A stretch of DNA of 64,000 bases from assembly GCA_037576195.1 (NCBI GenBank), contig CM075103.1, forward strand, positions 24,676,001-24,740,000, written 5' to 3'. Below, in pieces: positions 1-10,064 of the stretch (the first letter of the stretch is position 1; every line of letters begins with the position of its first letter). Made by a program: the position numbers and the translations under genes. The notes below the pieces were generated by a model. The model made no database searches and was not told the DNA's origin. It saw only the letters and a list, made by a program, of their open reading frames with translations. The stretch is from Phytoseiulus persimilis. Its lineage: Eukaryota; Arthropoda; Arachnida; Mesostigmata; Phytoseiidae.

Positions 1-17
1 TCGAGAAGCTCGAACAA

Positions 18-2711
18 ATGCAGGTAGACGAGGACAGAGTACGCACACGGATATCAGATCACAATCTACTCTCCGCTATATTCAGAACTGAAAAAGATCG
101 GGAAGGTTGTGCAAAACGTGGGAAGAAAACGAAAATCGTCACAATGGTTGACAAAAATAGAGTTACTATGGCGACAATAGAATCGATCACGGCACAGATG
201 GTAACAAATCTACCAGAGTCTTATGAATCCTTTAGTAAGACCATCCGAGAAAACATTCTGAAAAGTACGGAGAAACTCGAACTCGACGATACATGGCCTG
301 TCCAAACGAGAGAAATCTCCAGGATGACCAAAGAGAAGAAGCGACTGAACACAGAGCGGAAGAGAGCGAAAAAGAGGGGAGATGAAGACGAACTGCAGAA
401 GATAGCGGTGGAAGTTGACAAAATTCAAAATCGAATATACGAACAGGTCGAGATAGAAATATCTAGACGGGATAGGGAAATATACGACCACATAATCAGG
501 GCACCTAGAGAGCAAAGAGCGAAACGTTTCTGGAAATACACGCGGAAGGACGAGGGAAAAACCCAAAAATTGGTATGCCCGACTAACGAACTCGGCCAAG
601 ACATCGCGGATGATGGTACCCGGATGATCAAATGGAATCATATCTAACGGATGTCCTCAGAATGGTTCTCGAATGCGAAAAATCGGCAACAAGAGACGGA
701 CTGGAACCACGCGACACCACGACGCCACAGGGGTCAAAGCTACCCATCGATGCACAGATGGTCGAAGAAGCTATAGGAAAAGTATCCGCAGAGTCCGCGA
801 AAGGACTGGATGACATACCCGCATATGTGATAAAATCCATCGGAATGGCAGGACACGAACACATAGCTCGAATGTTTACGGGCATAACGGAAGGATCACA
901 ACCAATCCCGGCAGAATGGCGTCAAGGGAAAGTCACACTACTACCAAAAACTGACTCAAAGAAGAAGGATCTTAAAACCTATCGCCCGCTTACGATATCC
1001 AGTATTATGTATAGACTATTCGCAGGGATCCTATGTAAAGAAATCCAGAATTGGCCGGAAGAGGATGGGACCCTCGGAGAAATGCAGCACGGCTTCCGAA
1101 AAGGAAGGAGAGGAGACGACTGCATATACATTCTCACATCGTTGATAGAGGCGGCCAGGCGGGAAAAAGCCGGACTAGTCACCTGCTTCTTGGACTGCAC
1201 GCGGGCCCATGACAGAATAGACAGAACTCGTCTGTGGGAGGTGCTGAAGAGTAAAGGTATGCCCAAAACCATACTAGAAATAATTCGGGGTCTGTATAGA
1301 GACAATGAGGTGACCCTACAATATGGCACACACATGTCCGAAACGATCCCAAGTGATAAAGGACTCCGACAACGATGTCCAATGAGTGCAGTACTATTTA
1401 TCCTATACATTTCCGACCTGGAAAAAAGGTTGGAGCAAACCAAAGCGGGATTCAAGGTCAGGACGAAGGGAAATATCTTCGACCTACAACAACCGAAACA
1501 CATCAACATGTGTGGCCTGTCATTTGCCGATGACCTGGTGCTGATGGCACAATCCATGAGAAACATGGAGCGGTTATTGGAAGTTGTATCGGAATTCGGA
1601 GAAGAAATGGGACACCAATTCAACCCCAATAAAAGCGCGATTGTAGAATTTGCAAAAGTAAATGACTCAGAATCGGAGGAAACACTTCGAATACAGAACC
1701 AACTGATACCGGTTCCCGACCGGTACAAATACCTAGGAATCACGCTCTGCAACGAGAAAAATTACCTCCAAGAACAGGAAAAGATCTGGGAGGAAAAAAC
1801 AGAGAAAGTGATCAGACAAATGCACGCCAAGTCGCTGTGGAGATTCAACAGATTCGAAGTCACAAAGATACAATGGAAAAACACAGCAGTCCCAGCACTA
1901 ACGTATGGAAACTCGGTTACAACCATGCCCGCCAAAGTGCGGGAACGGCTCGAAAACCTGCAACGCGAAGCGGGACGGTGGGCCTTGGGACAACCGAACG
2001 CGAACACCGCCGTCGAATTCATAGACGGAGAACTAGGATGGTCACCCTTCGAGGCACGCGAAACGAAAGCGAAACTCATGTACTCTGCCAGAATAAGCGA
2101 AATGAATGAAGCCAGGTGGCCAAAAGCGATCCATACCATGCTGGAGATCACAAATACGGAAACCTCATTGAAGAAAAGAATCAACTAAGTTAAGAAACGA
2201 TTCAAATGCCAGGAATTGAAAGAACTATCAACCAGCGAGACAAGGTTGGGTCTCAGAAGCTACAAGAAATATGTGGAAGAGACGCTGAATAACAAGCTGG
2301 ATAAGGAATGGCGAAAGGGTATGTCGGAAAAGAGAACGCTTGACCGATATCGCAATTTCAAAAAAGCTCGAGGAAATATCAAACACTTATATGATAACAG
2401 TAGCGGCAGTCGACTGCTCGCGAACGCCAGAGCGGGATGTCTACAGACTAGGAAATACAGGTCTACAGACTAGGAAATACAGGTCAAGATACACAGACAT
2501 CGAAGCGATCTGCCAACGGTGCGGAAGGGAGGACGAAACTATGGAACATGTGCTTCTGGAATGCGAAGAAATCCCAGATTCTGAGTGTACAATACAGAAA
2601 AGACCAGGACTACACGGAGAGAGCACACCAAGAATGATATTCGACACCAAGAGAATACTTGAGCAGTGGGAACGGAAAAACGACCCAGACCGTATGCCCG
2701 AGAAGAAATAA
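18..2711 (+). pseudogene. LINE ORF2: endonuclease end, reverse transcriptase, zinc finger
   Basis: The first frame (18-647) begins with the SDHNLL motif that closes APE-type endonucleases, then a basic linker rich in K/R/E. The second frame (632-2188) holds reverse transcriptase: FLDCTRAHDRID (motif A, residues ~186-197), GLRQRCPMSAV (motif B; the usual G of RQGCP is R), and LSFADDLVL with the catalytic FADD at residues 298-301. The same frame continues past one in-frame TAA at 2186-2188. The C-terminal finger CQRC-x9-H-x4-C lies at about 2511-2570 in a third frame. Three breaks are visible: a frameshift near 630, the TAA, and a 22-bp tandem duplication at 2440-2483 that shifts frame. The element would copy its RNA by target-primed reverse transcription. 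Function as a LINE polyprotein is certain; activity is not expected. Confidence 0.85.
2440..2483 (+). repeat. 22-bp tandem duplication inside LINE ORF2
   Basis: Two perfect, adjacent copies of a 22-bp unit starting TCTACAGACTAGGAAATACA (2440-2461 and 2462-2483). The unit is not a multiple of three, so the second copy moves the reading frame just before the C-terminal zinc finger. The sister copy at 10.2-12.2 kb lacks it, so it is a private, recent slippage event. Confidence 0.9.
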
Positions 2712-2815
2712 TAACCGCACCGTCGACCAGCTGAGTCATCGCCCCGTATTAAGGGTCTTCAGCTATATTTGGAATGAAAATACAGCATGAAGATGGTCAA
2801 TAAACAATCAATCAA

Positions 2816-3769
2816 GATTCGTAAGGAGGGCTAGATGGTTAATAAATTTACTGAGTGTCGAAAGGTCGCTGAAGGAATCAGCATTACGATGTAAGGAGGG
2901 CTGGCGGAACCTAAAAGAGAGAGTAATAGAAGTCTCACGACGAAGGTGTGCTCATTCAGGGTATTGCTCATTAAGGGCAGAGTCGTGATACAGAGCGAGG
3001 TGTGCCGATAGGAGTGCTGGCCATGAGACCAGGTATGGTAGCGGTGGTCGAGTGTCGCATTCTGAGAGAAGCGTCTTGAGAGACGACCCAGCGGCGACCA
3101 GTTGTACTGGAGAGGGAGAGGTCAGTAGAGAGGAAGAGGAGAATCCGCGAGAATATGAGAGATGAATGATAGAGGTGTGAATGAGTCTGTATTAGGATAC
3201 TACGACCGAGCAAACGTGGTGACGGAGTTAAACCCGTAATATACCCCAGTATCTACACTGAGTAACGGCGTATCCATTCCGTGAGCACCAGAGTCTCACA
3301 CTATTATAACTGCACCTGGTGCGGTCAACATGTCTCACGGGACTTATTGGCTGTACACAAAAATGAGAACCGCGCACCCAATTTCGAGGTCTTGGGTGTG
3401 AAAACGAAGTCGGAGTGACTTGTCTGCTGGCTCGGAAGAGCCGATCCCTCTCATATTCGAGTAATCCGCGGGGAAGTGAGGCCTACGCTCACTTGATCCA
3501 TGATTTCACTTGAACCTATTCGATCGAAAATGATGTCGTCAGTGAAGGAAAAACAGTGTGATCCGCACCTTTCGTTCAGAACATGCGTCGTCTAATTTGC
3601 TGTGCCAGTCAGGAGCAGATATTTTGAGATTCCTCACATCGACTGTAATCTCGGTGAGATATGCTGAATATCCATCCTATGAAGATGCCCAAGAGATCCA
3701 ATTATCCCATCAGGAACGGTGAATCCGTCGGATTGTTCGCGCTGAGCATCCGTTTATCCCCGTAGCTCG
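2816..3769. other. intergenic, no gene recognised
   Basis: About 950 bases after the LINE tail. An 11-base GTAAGGAGGGCT motif occurs twice (near 2820 and 2892). The longest open frames are under 85 codons and have no recognisable motif. No RNA gene, inverted repeat or interspersed repeat was recognised here. Confidence 0.5.
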
Positions 3770-4700
3770 ATGGGCAAACTGAGCAAGAGAAGGAAGGCTC
3801 ATTTCTGCAATTTCTGCGGAAGACTCGTCTCGTATTTCTCCCGTCATCTGATCAATAAACACGGCAATGAACATGAAGTCATCGAGATGGTGCACGTCCA
3901 TGGAGTTGCTAGCTGTGCTCCATCCGCGACCACGTTGGAAGACGAGAAACGACGAGCTCGGCTCTCTGCGATCGGGAATTAGACCGCCCCCATGGATGAG
4001 ATCGCCAAGCTCATTTACCTCAGGATTCGGGACGGCGTTCTTCGGAAAAGATCGCTTTCTGATTGAGCAAGCGGCGAAGGCTCGCCGGAAAATATGGAGG
4101 TGAATCTCAGGAGAAAATCATTTCCAAGGCAATCAGGACAGTGAGTAGAATAATTCTGACAATTCAAGACTTCATGGAGATAAGCACGAACGCGCAATAT
4201 GTCACGGAGTCGGAAGATTGTATCCGTCCCGGCTTGTACAAGTACTTTGTTCTGTCAATAAAACGAATGGCAGTGGCAGAGAAGCTGCGGATGGTGGATA
4301 CCAGAAGGCCAGCATAGTGGATCAGTATGGACGCGCCTTCCGGACATCGTAGAAAATTGTCCTTCACGTTTCCAACGAGGAAGGAAACGATGAGTTGGTT
4401 CTCCTTGCAACCAAGTGGCAGCAGGTGTATGACGCCACATTCAGCGACAGGGTATCCAGCATCGCTCGGAAGCAAGCAAATAGGAAAACCCGTGAGCTTC
4501 GTCAAGCTATTCCTGTGAGGGAAGATGTCAGCACTCTCATAAACTACGTCAAGCTGAATATGCAGAATGCTTACGCAGCCCTTAGCAAACGCTTCGACCC
4601 CGAGAAGTACAAAATGTCGGTGATGATGCTCCTCTTGCGACTATAGATATTCTATCGGAAGCGCGTTCGAGGAGTCGATCGTTTTTTTTTATCAAGGACT
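3770..4700 (+). pseudogene. fossil ORF: N-terminal zinc finger plus FNRRR-like recombinase-type segment
   Basis: Frame 3770-3982 begins with a CNFCGR-x5-FSRHLINKH finger (C-x2-C...H-x4-H) followed by a K/R-rich segment ending LSAIGN. After frame changes, 4150-4320 reads TNAQYVTESEDCIRPGLYKY and 4360-4700 reads KWQQVYDATFSDRVSSIARK, then VREDVSTLINYV and, across a stop, LLLRL-IFYRKRVRGVDRF. This order (finger, then a conserved domain ending in an IFNRRR-x-E-like signature) is what I recall from a widespread set of uncharacterised animal ORFs related to tyrosine recombinases/Cryptons; the recombinase catalytic part is not visible. At least three frame changes and a stop make it dead. Identity beyond the finger is a recollection-based inference. 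Confidence 0.45.
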
Positions 4701-4807
4701 AGAATTCTGCCACTCAAATTGACCCAAGCAGTGTCGAATTCCAAACTTTCCTACCGTCAGAACAGATTCACGCCTCCTCGTTCAAGAGAATCAGCGTGAA
4801 GGGAAAG

Positions 4808-5116
4808 CTAGGTCGTATGGTAGCTCTGTTGCTTCTGAGAGAAGATGAACCTCACTTCGATTGCATGCTCTCGAACAGAACAGAAGCCGTAGTTGCGCTT
4901 AGCGAAAGGCTTAGCGGCTTGCAGAGGCGCGTAGAATGAGAAGCCCATCACGTTGGTCGGAAGCTGTCCCGCAGCTTTGAATGCAGAATCCATCCCGAAC
5001 TCCGCGCATTCGCAGCCCACGCCGGCCGGTTTTGTAGTCTCTATGGAGGTGCTGACATCCGAAGCGAGGGCAAGAGCCACAAGGCTCAGGGAGACGAGGA
5101 TTCTCAATAGAGACAT
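4808..5116 (-). CDS. small secreted protein candidate (102 aa, first exon?)
   Basis: From the ATG at 5116 the protein starts MSLLRILVSLSLVALALASD, a textbook signal peptide with an A-x-A-type cleavage site, followed by a short Thr/Ser stretch and a mature part with three cysteines (GVGCECAEFG and GFCSV). The longer frame upstream of this Met (to 5236) lacks signal character, so the internal Met is preferred. A GAA|GTGAGG splice-donor-like site lies at about 4853, so the real exon may stop there and the C-terminal tail may be intron. No family recognised. The neighbouring 6435-6794 ORF is also a short signal-peptide protein on the same strand and may be a distant paralogue (inference from position and leader only). 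Confidence 0.4.
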   Translation of the reverse strand: MSLLRILVSLSLVALALASDVSTSIETTKPAGVGCECAEFGMDSAFKAAGQLPTNVMGFSFYAPLQAAKPFAKRNYGFCSVREHAIEVRFIFSQKQQSYHTT

Positions 5117-6434
5117 GCTAGCTTCGAGATATGCCAGAGTCCGAGAAGCTATACGGAGTTCTCTTCCGGGGCTCCGATCACTGTGGAGCGCTGGATGATG
5201 TTTCAGCCCGATCGATGCAGAAACCCTCTGATACAAAATCGTCTCGGGTACTTGAGCCTCAGGTTCTCAGGGAGAACTGAGAAACTCACAAACATATCAA
5301 AGAGTGCGAGAAGATGAAATGAAGCTCAAGAGGTTAAAGCGAAGTCATGTCGAGATGGTGTTTGAGGAGACGGCCACCTCCCTCCTCTCGACAAGCTCGT
5401 AGAGAATGAACGGAGAGCTGCAGCAAGCCTGGCTCAAGAGTAACTTTCCGGTTCCTTCTCTCCTCTGTTTCTCGTAGAAAACGTCTGATTGATAGATCTG
5501 AATTCCAGAGAACCCACTCGGAATGTGAGCTGCTCATTCACCCGAAGCGATGGTACCTTTTTCGGATATTTGGCCTGCGCGATTCGCAACATAGGAATCT
5601 GACAGAGCGAAGTTGTGGGTTGCTTCAGTCTCTCCAGAAATATGGTTCGCAGCTCCTGGGAGAGAATCGTGAGAGACCATTCTCTGCGTTTCTCGGAACT
5701 CAGATCCATGCCGAAGACTGTTGCGCGATTCAATCACTGGAGGCTGATCTCCGGACTTCTGATATTGACTGGGCATCCTCATCTGTTCGCGTCCATCAGT
5801 CCCTGGTTCATACAAGGTCGGAAGCATTGCTATCATGCTCTCTCACAGAGTCGAGTCGTGAGATGGCAGAATTTCGAGCGGAAGAAGACGGGCGTGATGA
5901 TGAAGAGCGTGATCAACAAAAAGTTATCGTGGTTCCGAAGAGCGAATCGCGCCTATTTGAAAGGCGGTTCGGTTCTGCTCACAGATTCGTTTGAATGGTA
6001 CTAGAGGCGACAGTCTCATTCCACGAGGGAACTCCGAGGTTTATTCCGCAGAATCATGAGACATTCCAGGAGCTCTCCAGGACCTCATGAACCACATCCA
6101 CCTTTTCGCCTTATCGTCAATAAAAGGTATCAACATTATAGAAAAACAAGGAGACTGTTGTGCAATCTTAGGTCGAGATTGCATCCTACTGATCGAATAT
6201 CTTCACAATTGAGGATTCTCAGATCGATAAAGTGATGACTCTCCCTGGAACAGGAGAATTCAGATCTGAGGCTCCCACCCTGCCCGAACGGAAATCGCTT
6301 GAGGTATCGGTAAAATATTTTATTCTCAGATTCGCGCATATCCACAGTCGTTCACCTACGTCAAACAACTATCGGCCGTTCCAGTCGCAGAAGTCACACG
6401 AATTTACGATGAGGTCCGGTTTCCTGCTCGTCTC
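5117..6434. other. intergenic between the two secreted-protein candidates
   Basis: Several open frames of 60-130 codons overlap each other on both strands between 5434 and 6004, but none has a motif, a leader or a biased composition that would single it out. No repeats or RNA genes recognised. Promoter and 5' exons of the 4808-5116 ORF could lie here on the minus strand. Confidence 0.4.
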
Positions 6435-6794
6435 TCACACTCCGAGAGTTTCAAAAAACTTGTCGACATTCTCGTCCGTGAATAGATCGAGAATAAGTTT
6501 GACCGATCTGCCTCCTGAGAAAGTCATCCCTGAGGTCGTGGTCTCTTCACCCATCCAAGACCACAAAGTTCGAGCGGTCGCCATGAGCGGTTTCACGAAA
6601 ACTTTCAGGATTCTCAAGGGTGCTCCGAGAACTCTCCCGAGAGCTCTGAACACAGCGTTCAGGGGCAGGAGATCGAGGATGCCGTCGGTATGGCGCATCG
6701 GCATCCGAGGGTTGACCTCGGTCTGCCATCCGAGGCCTGAGGCGACGAGGCTAAATAACAGCAGTGCCCTGAGAAGAAACATTGCTGAAATCAT
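6435..6794 (-). CDS. small secreted protein candidate (119 aa)
   Basis: The minus-strand frame starts MISAMFLLRALLLFSLVASG, a strong hydrophobic leader, then GWQTEVNPRMPMRHTDGI and a cysteine-free mature region of roughly 95 residues ending in KFFETLGV and a TGA. The plus strand carries a longer frame (6232-6843, 203 codons) over the same bases, but that one has no leader or motif and is Arg/Ser/Thr-rich, as shadows usually are. No family recognised. A secreted role is inferred from the leader; no transmembrane segment follows it. Single-exon or first-exon status cannot be told. Confidence 0.4.
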   Translation of the reverse strand: MISAMFLLRALLLFSLVASGLGWQTEVNPRMPMRHTDGILDLLPLNAVFRALGRVLGAPLRILKVFVKPLMATARTLWSWMGEETTTSGMTFSGGRSVKLILDLFTDENVDKFFETLGV

Positions 6795-7129
6795 TGTGAT
6801 GAGGAAGTCGATAATTACGGTTGAAAGACTGCCGGGCTCTTGAAGTCGTCAGTGGGAGCACTTCGGCACGAGCTGAAGTGAACCGGAGTGAGGTCTGATG
6901 AATCCGAACCAGGCTTTCGCTTTATGCGTTTGAAAAGCGACCTCCTCTCCGTCGGCGGAGTCCGAGAGAAAGACATCGAGAACTCCGGAAGAGCGGAGTG
7001 CCGTGTAGAGCGCCACCCTGCCGGATCACGAGCTCAGGTTCACTGAATGACGCGTTGTAGGAAAAGGGTAGTCAGGAAAAGGTACATCACACTGATCCTC
7101 GCTTGCTAATACCTAGACCTCGGAAGTTT
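6795..7129. other. intergenic, nothing recognised
   Basis: About 330 bases upstream of the minus-strand secreted ORF. It would contain that gene's promoter if the ORF is real. No TATA-like element could be assigned with confidence. Confidence 0.35.
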
Positions 7130-7410
7130 TGGTACCGAAAATCAGGCGTTGTCAGCGCTCAAGCCTACGGGCGTACGGCTCCAACTTCCAAGCTGTACTG
7201 ATATCGTAACTACCATTCTTCTGCAACTCTCCGATTTCGACCTCTGGTTCTCAGAGTAGGGGTAGAAGGGTTCCTGGAGGGAACGCAGACAGTTCCTGGG
7301 ATAGGTTCTTCGGTGGACCTAGGATCGAAACCCGGGACTTAGTCCTGGTTCTCACACAGTAGAATCCCGCGTGATTTAGCTCTCCGCTCTGAGCCACGCT
7401 GATTCGCTAC
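7130..7410 (-). mobile_element. tRNA-derived SINE, family 1
   Basis: Read on the minus strand, 7398-7384 is GTGGCTCAGAGCGG, matching the RNA polymerase III A box, and 7334-7320 is GGTTTCGATCCT, matching the B box, at about 60 bases spacing with an extended variable region as in Ser/Leu-type tRNAs. A non-tRNA body of about 180 bases continues to lower coordinates. Acceptor-stem pairing is not convincing, so this is a SINE head rather than a functional tRNA gene. Outer ends are approximate and no clear target duplication was found. Confidence 0.55.
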
Positions 7411-7559
7411 AGCGTGGATCTTTTCCCCAGGGACCTTCCTCGGCGAAATTCTTCATATCCTAGATTTCCACGGCAAACTAGCAGAAACCTGATGCCTGAT
7501 AGCAGGGTACGGGAAATTGCGGTCTACAATGGATATATTGGCGAAAGCCAGCTTGGGGG

Positions 7560-8345
7560 TAGCTTGTTCGGGCATCGCTTTTGACATTCTTCCGATTGGG
7601 GAAATCAGCGAATGAAGCCCACAAACTGCTCGTTCAAGCCTATCCCGAGCATGCACTAGGCCGGAGAATGTGTTACAACTGATACGAGAGGTTCAAAGAA
7701 GGCGATGTCGATGTTGAGAATGAACCTCGAGGAAGACCACAAAAAAAGTTCAAGGACCAGGACTTGGAGTTTTCCAAGTCTAGAGGATTGATTCCGGGAC
7801 CAATCTGGCCATACATTTGCTAGAGGAAGACAGTGCCCAGACCCAAGAGGAGCTCGCCGCTCAGCTGGATATGACTCAGTCAGCCCTTTCGAAGCGACTC
7901 AAGGCTTTGGGGAAGGTCCGGAAGGTCGAGCGCTGGGTCCCTCATGAGTTATCAGAAGAGCAGAGAACACCCTTTTGATCATTCGTCAAGAACTGCTCTT
8001 GCGGCATCAAAAAAAAAGGTTTCCTGCACTTGATCGTAACCAGCGATGAGAAGTGGGTGTTGTACGACAACCCGGCGCGAAAAGCAGCGTGGCTTAACCC
8101 GGGGGAATCAGGTCCTTCGACTGCAAGGCCGACCAAGTTCGGAAGAGAGACGATGCTGTGTGTTCAACGGGACCAGGAGGGCGTGATCTACTTCGAGCTC
8201 CTGAAACCGGGCGAAACGGTCGATGCAGCACGCTAACAGCAACAACTCATTGATTTGACCCGCGCGGTAGCAGAGAAACGACCGCATCTCGCCACAAGGA
8301 AGCAACGGACGATTTTGCCCCACGACAACGCCCCGGCTCGCACAT
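7560..8345 (+). mobile_element. dead mariner (Tc1/mariner superfamily) transposase gene
   Basis: Plus-strand translation, in shifting frames, reads FFRLGKSANEAHKLLVQAYP, then CYN-x-YERFKEGDVDVENEP and GRPQKKFKD, the paired helix-turn-helix DNA-binding half of mariner transposases. It continues with QEELAAQLDMTQSALSKRLK and then TSDEKWVLYDNPARKAAW (first catalytic Asp region), ELLKPGETVDA and ILPHDNAPAR (second catalytic Asp). Several stops and frame changes break it, and the third catalytic residue and 3' end are missing where a SINE abuts at 8361. The 5' terminal repeat was not found. Family assignment rests on the ordered motifs; the subfamily was not assigned. Confidence 0.85.
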
Positions 8346-8360
8346 AGGAACTGACCTTTC

Positions 8361-8562
8361 CTTTGTTTTCCGGCTGAACCTCTCAGCCAGCCCTCAGAAG
8401 TGTCCCGGGATCACCTTTCGGTATTGCTCCAGTAACACTCCCTATCGCCTCGCAAATCCCATTGCGGGCGGTGGGCTTGGGTCTTAAGATGGTTCAGATT
8501 CAATTCTGATACCAATCAAATCCTCTTTTTACCACCCAAGAAATTTTTGTTGTCGGCCGGGG
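8361..8562 (-). mobile_element. tRNA-derived SINE, family 2, 5'-truncated copy
   Basis: This segment is the reverse complement of the 3' 200 bases of the SINE at 13540-13813, with only scattered differences, ending in the same A-rich tail (AAAACAAAG on the minus strand). It starts within the B-box/acceptor side of the tRNA head, so the promoter is lost. It sits directly against the 3' truncation point of the mariner. Confidence 0.85.
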
Positions 8563-10064
8563 AATAGACCTGGCAGACGAACCGAGTTATCTATTCCCGG
8601 ATACGCCTCACCAGCTCCCAGAATAACTTTGCACATTATTTGAGGCGATGAAGCCGTGCGCGAATGCGCTTCATTGACCATCATCGTAGCTCGTCTAGAC
8701 CTGGAGATGAGGGATATCTCCAAAAGAGCCGGAATCCCTGACTCTCAAATCAGCGATCTTCTCCTCAAATCGATAAGTGAGCCAATCGTCCCTGTCGCAT
8801 CTGAAAAAAATGTATCATTCGTTTCGCCATCGCCTCCAAGAAGCAGATATCTAGCCTGATCGCAGGGTATGCATCATCATAAACGGCCTCCGATAATCTG
8901 TCCGCAAACGTCGATTGATAGCTGGCCGTGCCGGTTGTGCTTAGTGGAAGCGTCAAGTCGGTCGAGGGTAATGCACAGTTAGTGGGAAACAGAAAAATCG
9001 ATGATTACCATTTTTGCGGCTTCGGGAAAAAAAAAACATTTTATTCATAACAACGATCTCAGCGGAACCGTAACGATTTTTTTCCGCCGCTCGGAGCATC
9101 CTCGTCCTCCGGCGCCGCCAATGATTCAGGCAACGGCGCACAGCCGTGCTCACGGGGCTTTGAGCCCAGTTTCCCTTCGTAGCGAGTTTCTTGTTCTGTT
9201 GGAAGATTGTGAGGTTGGTCGATCATCAGCACTGTTAATAGAAGTTGAAGCAGTTGAAATGTAGCAAGCTCCAACCTTCCGTGTGAGCTCAACGGGAACT
9301 TCCGTTCTCTCCATCTTCTTCCCACGAGAAACGAAGGACGGCAGACTGAGCGAGAGGAATATCAACCTAGCATTCCGGTGACTTCTGTTACGCTCTCATG
9401 GTCTGGGTTCCGTTGCATGATGCGTTTGTTTCCTCTTCGAATACGTTCGCCTGGTGTTCCGGGAACGGCTCGGATTAGCTGTGATCCAGGGAAATATCAG
9501 TAGCTCCTGTAAGGGGTGCGCCACCCAAAGCTCATGTGAACCGACGTCAGCTCATTTCTCAGCGGAAATTCCTCCAGCGATTCCTGTAGAGGTGAGATAT
9601 GCGGGTTCCAACCGGATCCTATGAACGACGGCTTTGCGACACACTGTTCGGTCCCCCTCAGCATCGGCAACATCGAAACTGGGGGTCGCGAACTTGGACT
9701 CGGATGCCCAAGTCCCAGAGACGGGATGATGCGGATTCGACGATGCGAATGCGGATCCACGGGTTCCCCGAGAGATCCGAACTCAATTCCACCCATCGAA
9801 TTCGACCCAGTTCCGGATGGTATTTGCATTCCTACCCCACGAAGAGCTTCTGAGGATGATGCCGCCCCGTCCTGATCATACTATATTCTCGTTCTGACCG
9901 TACTTCGGTTATGATTCCGTCTCGAACGTCTTTTAGCGCATAAATGCGCTTTTCTTCGGGCGTGTTCAGTGGGGTGGAACGAAAAAATGGGAACGGAAAA
10001 AATCGCAGCGGGAGGCCTTTAAAATTTCTTCCGTAGCGAGGGAAATTTGAATTCGAGTTGAATT
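8563..10064. other. intergenic, no gene recognised
   Basis: About 1.5 kb. Overlapping frames of up to 110 codons at 9497-9875 occur on both strands without motifs. A 35-base stretch near 9890 (TCGTTCTGACCGTACTTCGG and following) recurs at about 29415, so part of this is an unnamed dispersed repeat. Nothing else identified. Confidence 0.4.

Larger units (their letters stand above)
1..2815 (+). mobile_element. LINE (non-LTR retrotransposon), family A, cut by the window start
   Basis: The window opens inside the apurinic-like endonuclease domain and runs through reverse transcriptase, a C-terminal CCHC finger, a short 3' UTR and a tail near 2790-2815 made of ATAAAC followed by imperfect CAAT repeats. 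Two other copies in this window (10065-12237 minus and 63355-63650 plus) share the protein sequence and a similar 3' end, an ATAAA block then a short tandem repeat, which defines the family from sequence alone. Architecture is that of an APE-type LINE of the broad CR1/Jockey/I group; the exact clade was not determined. It carries few disablements, so it is fairly young. Downstream DNA to 3.7 kb shows no similarity to it. Confidence 0.85.

Noticed and set aside
6232-6843. 203-codon plus-strand ORF
   Set aside because: No motif, biased to R/S/T, and it overlaps a minus-strand ORF with a strong signal peptide.
7310-7405. Functional Ser/Leu-type tRNA gene on the minus strand
   Set aside because: A and B boxes are good but stems do not pair and a non-tRNA body follows, as in a SINE.
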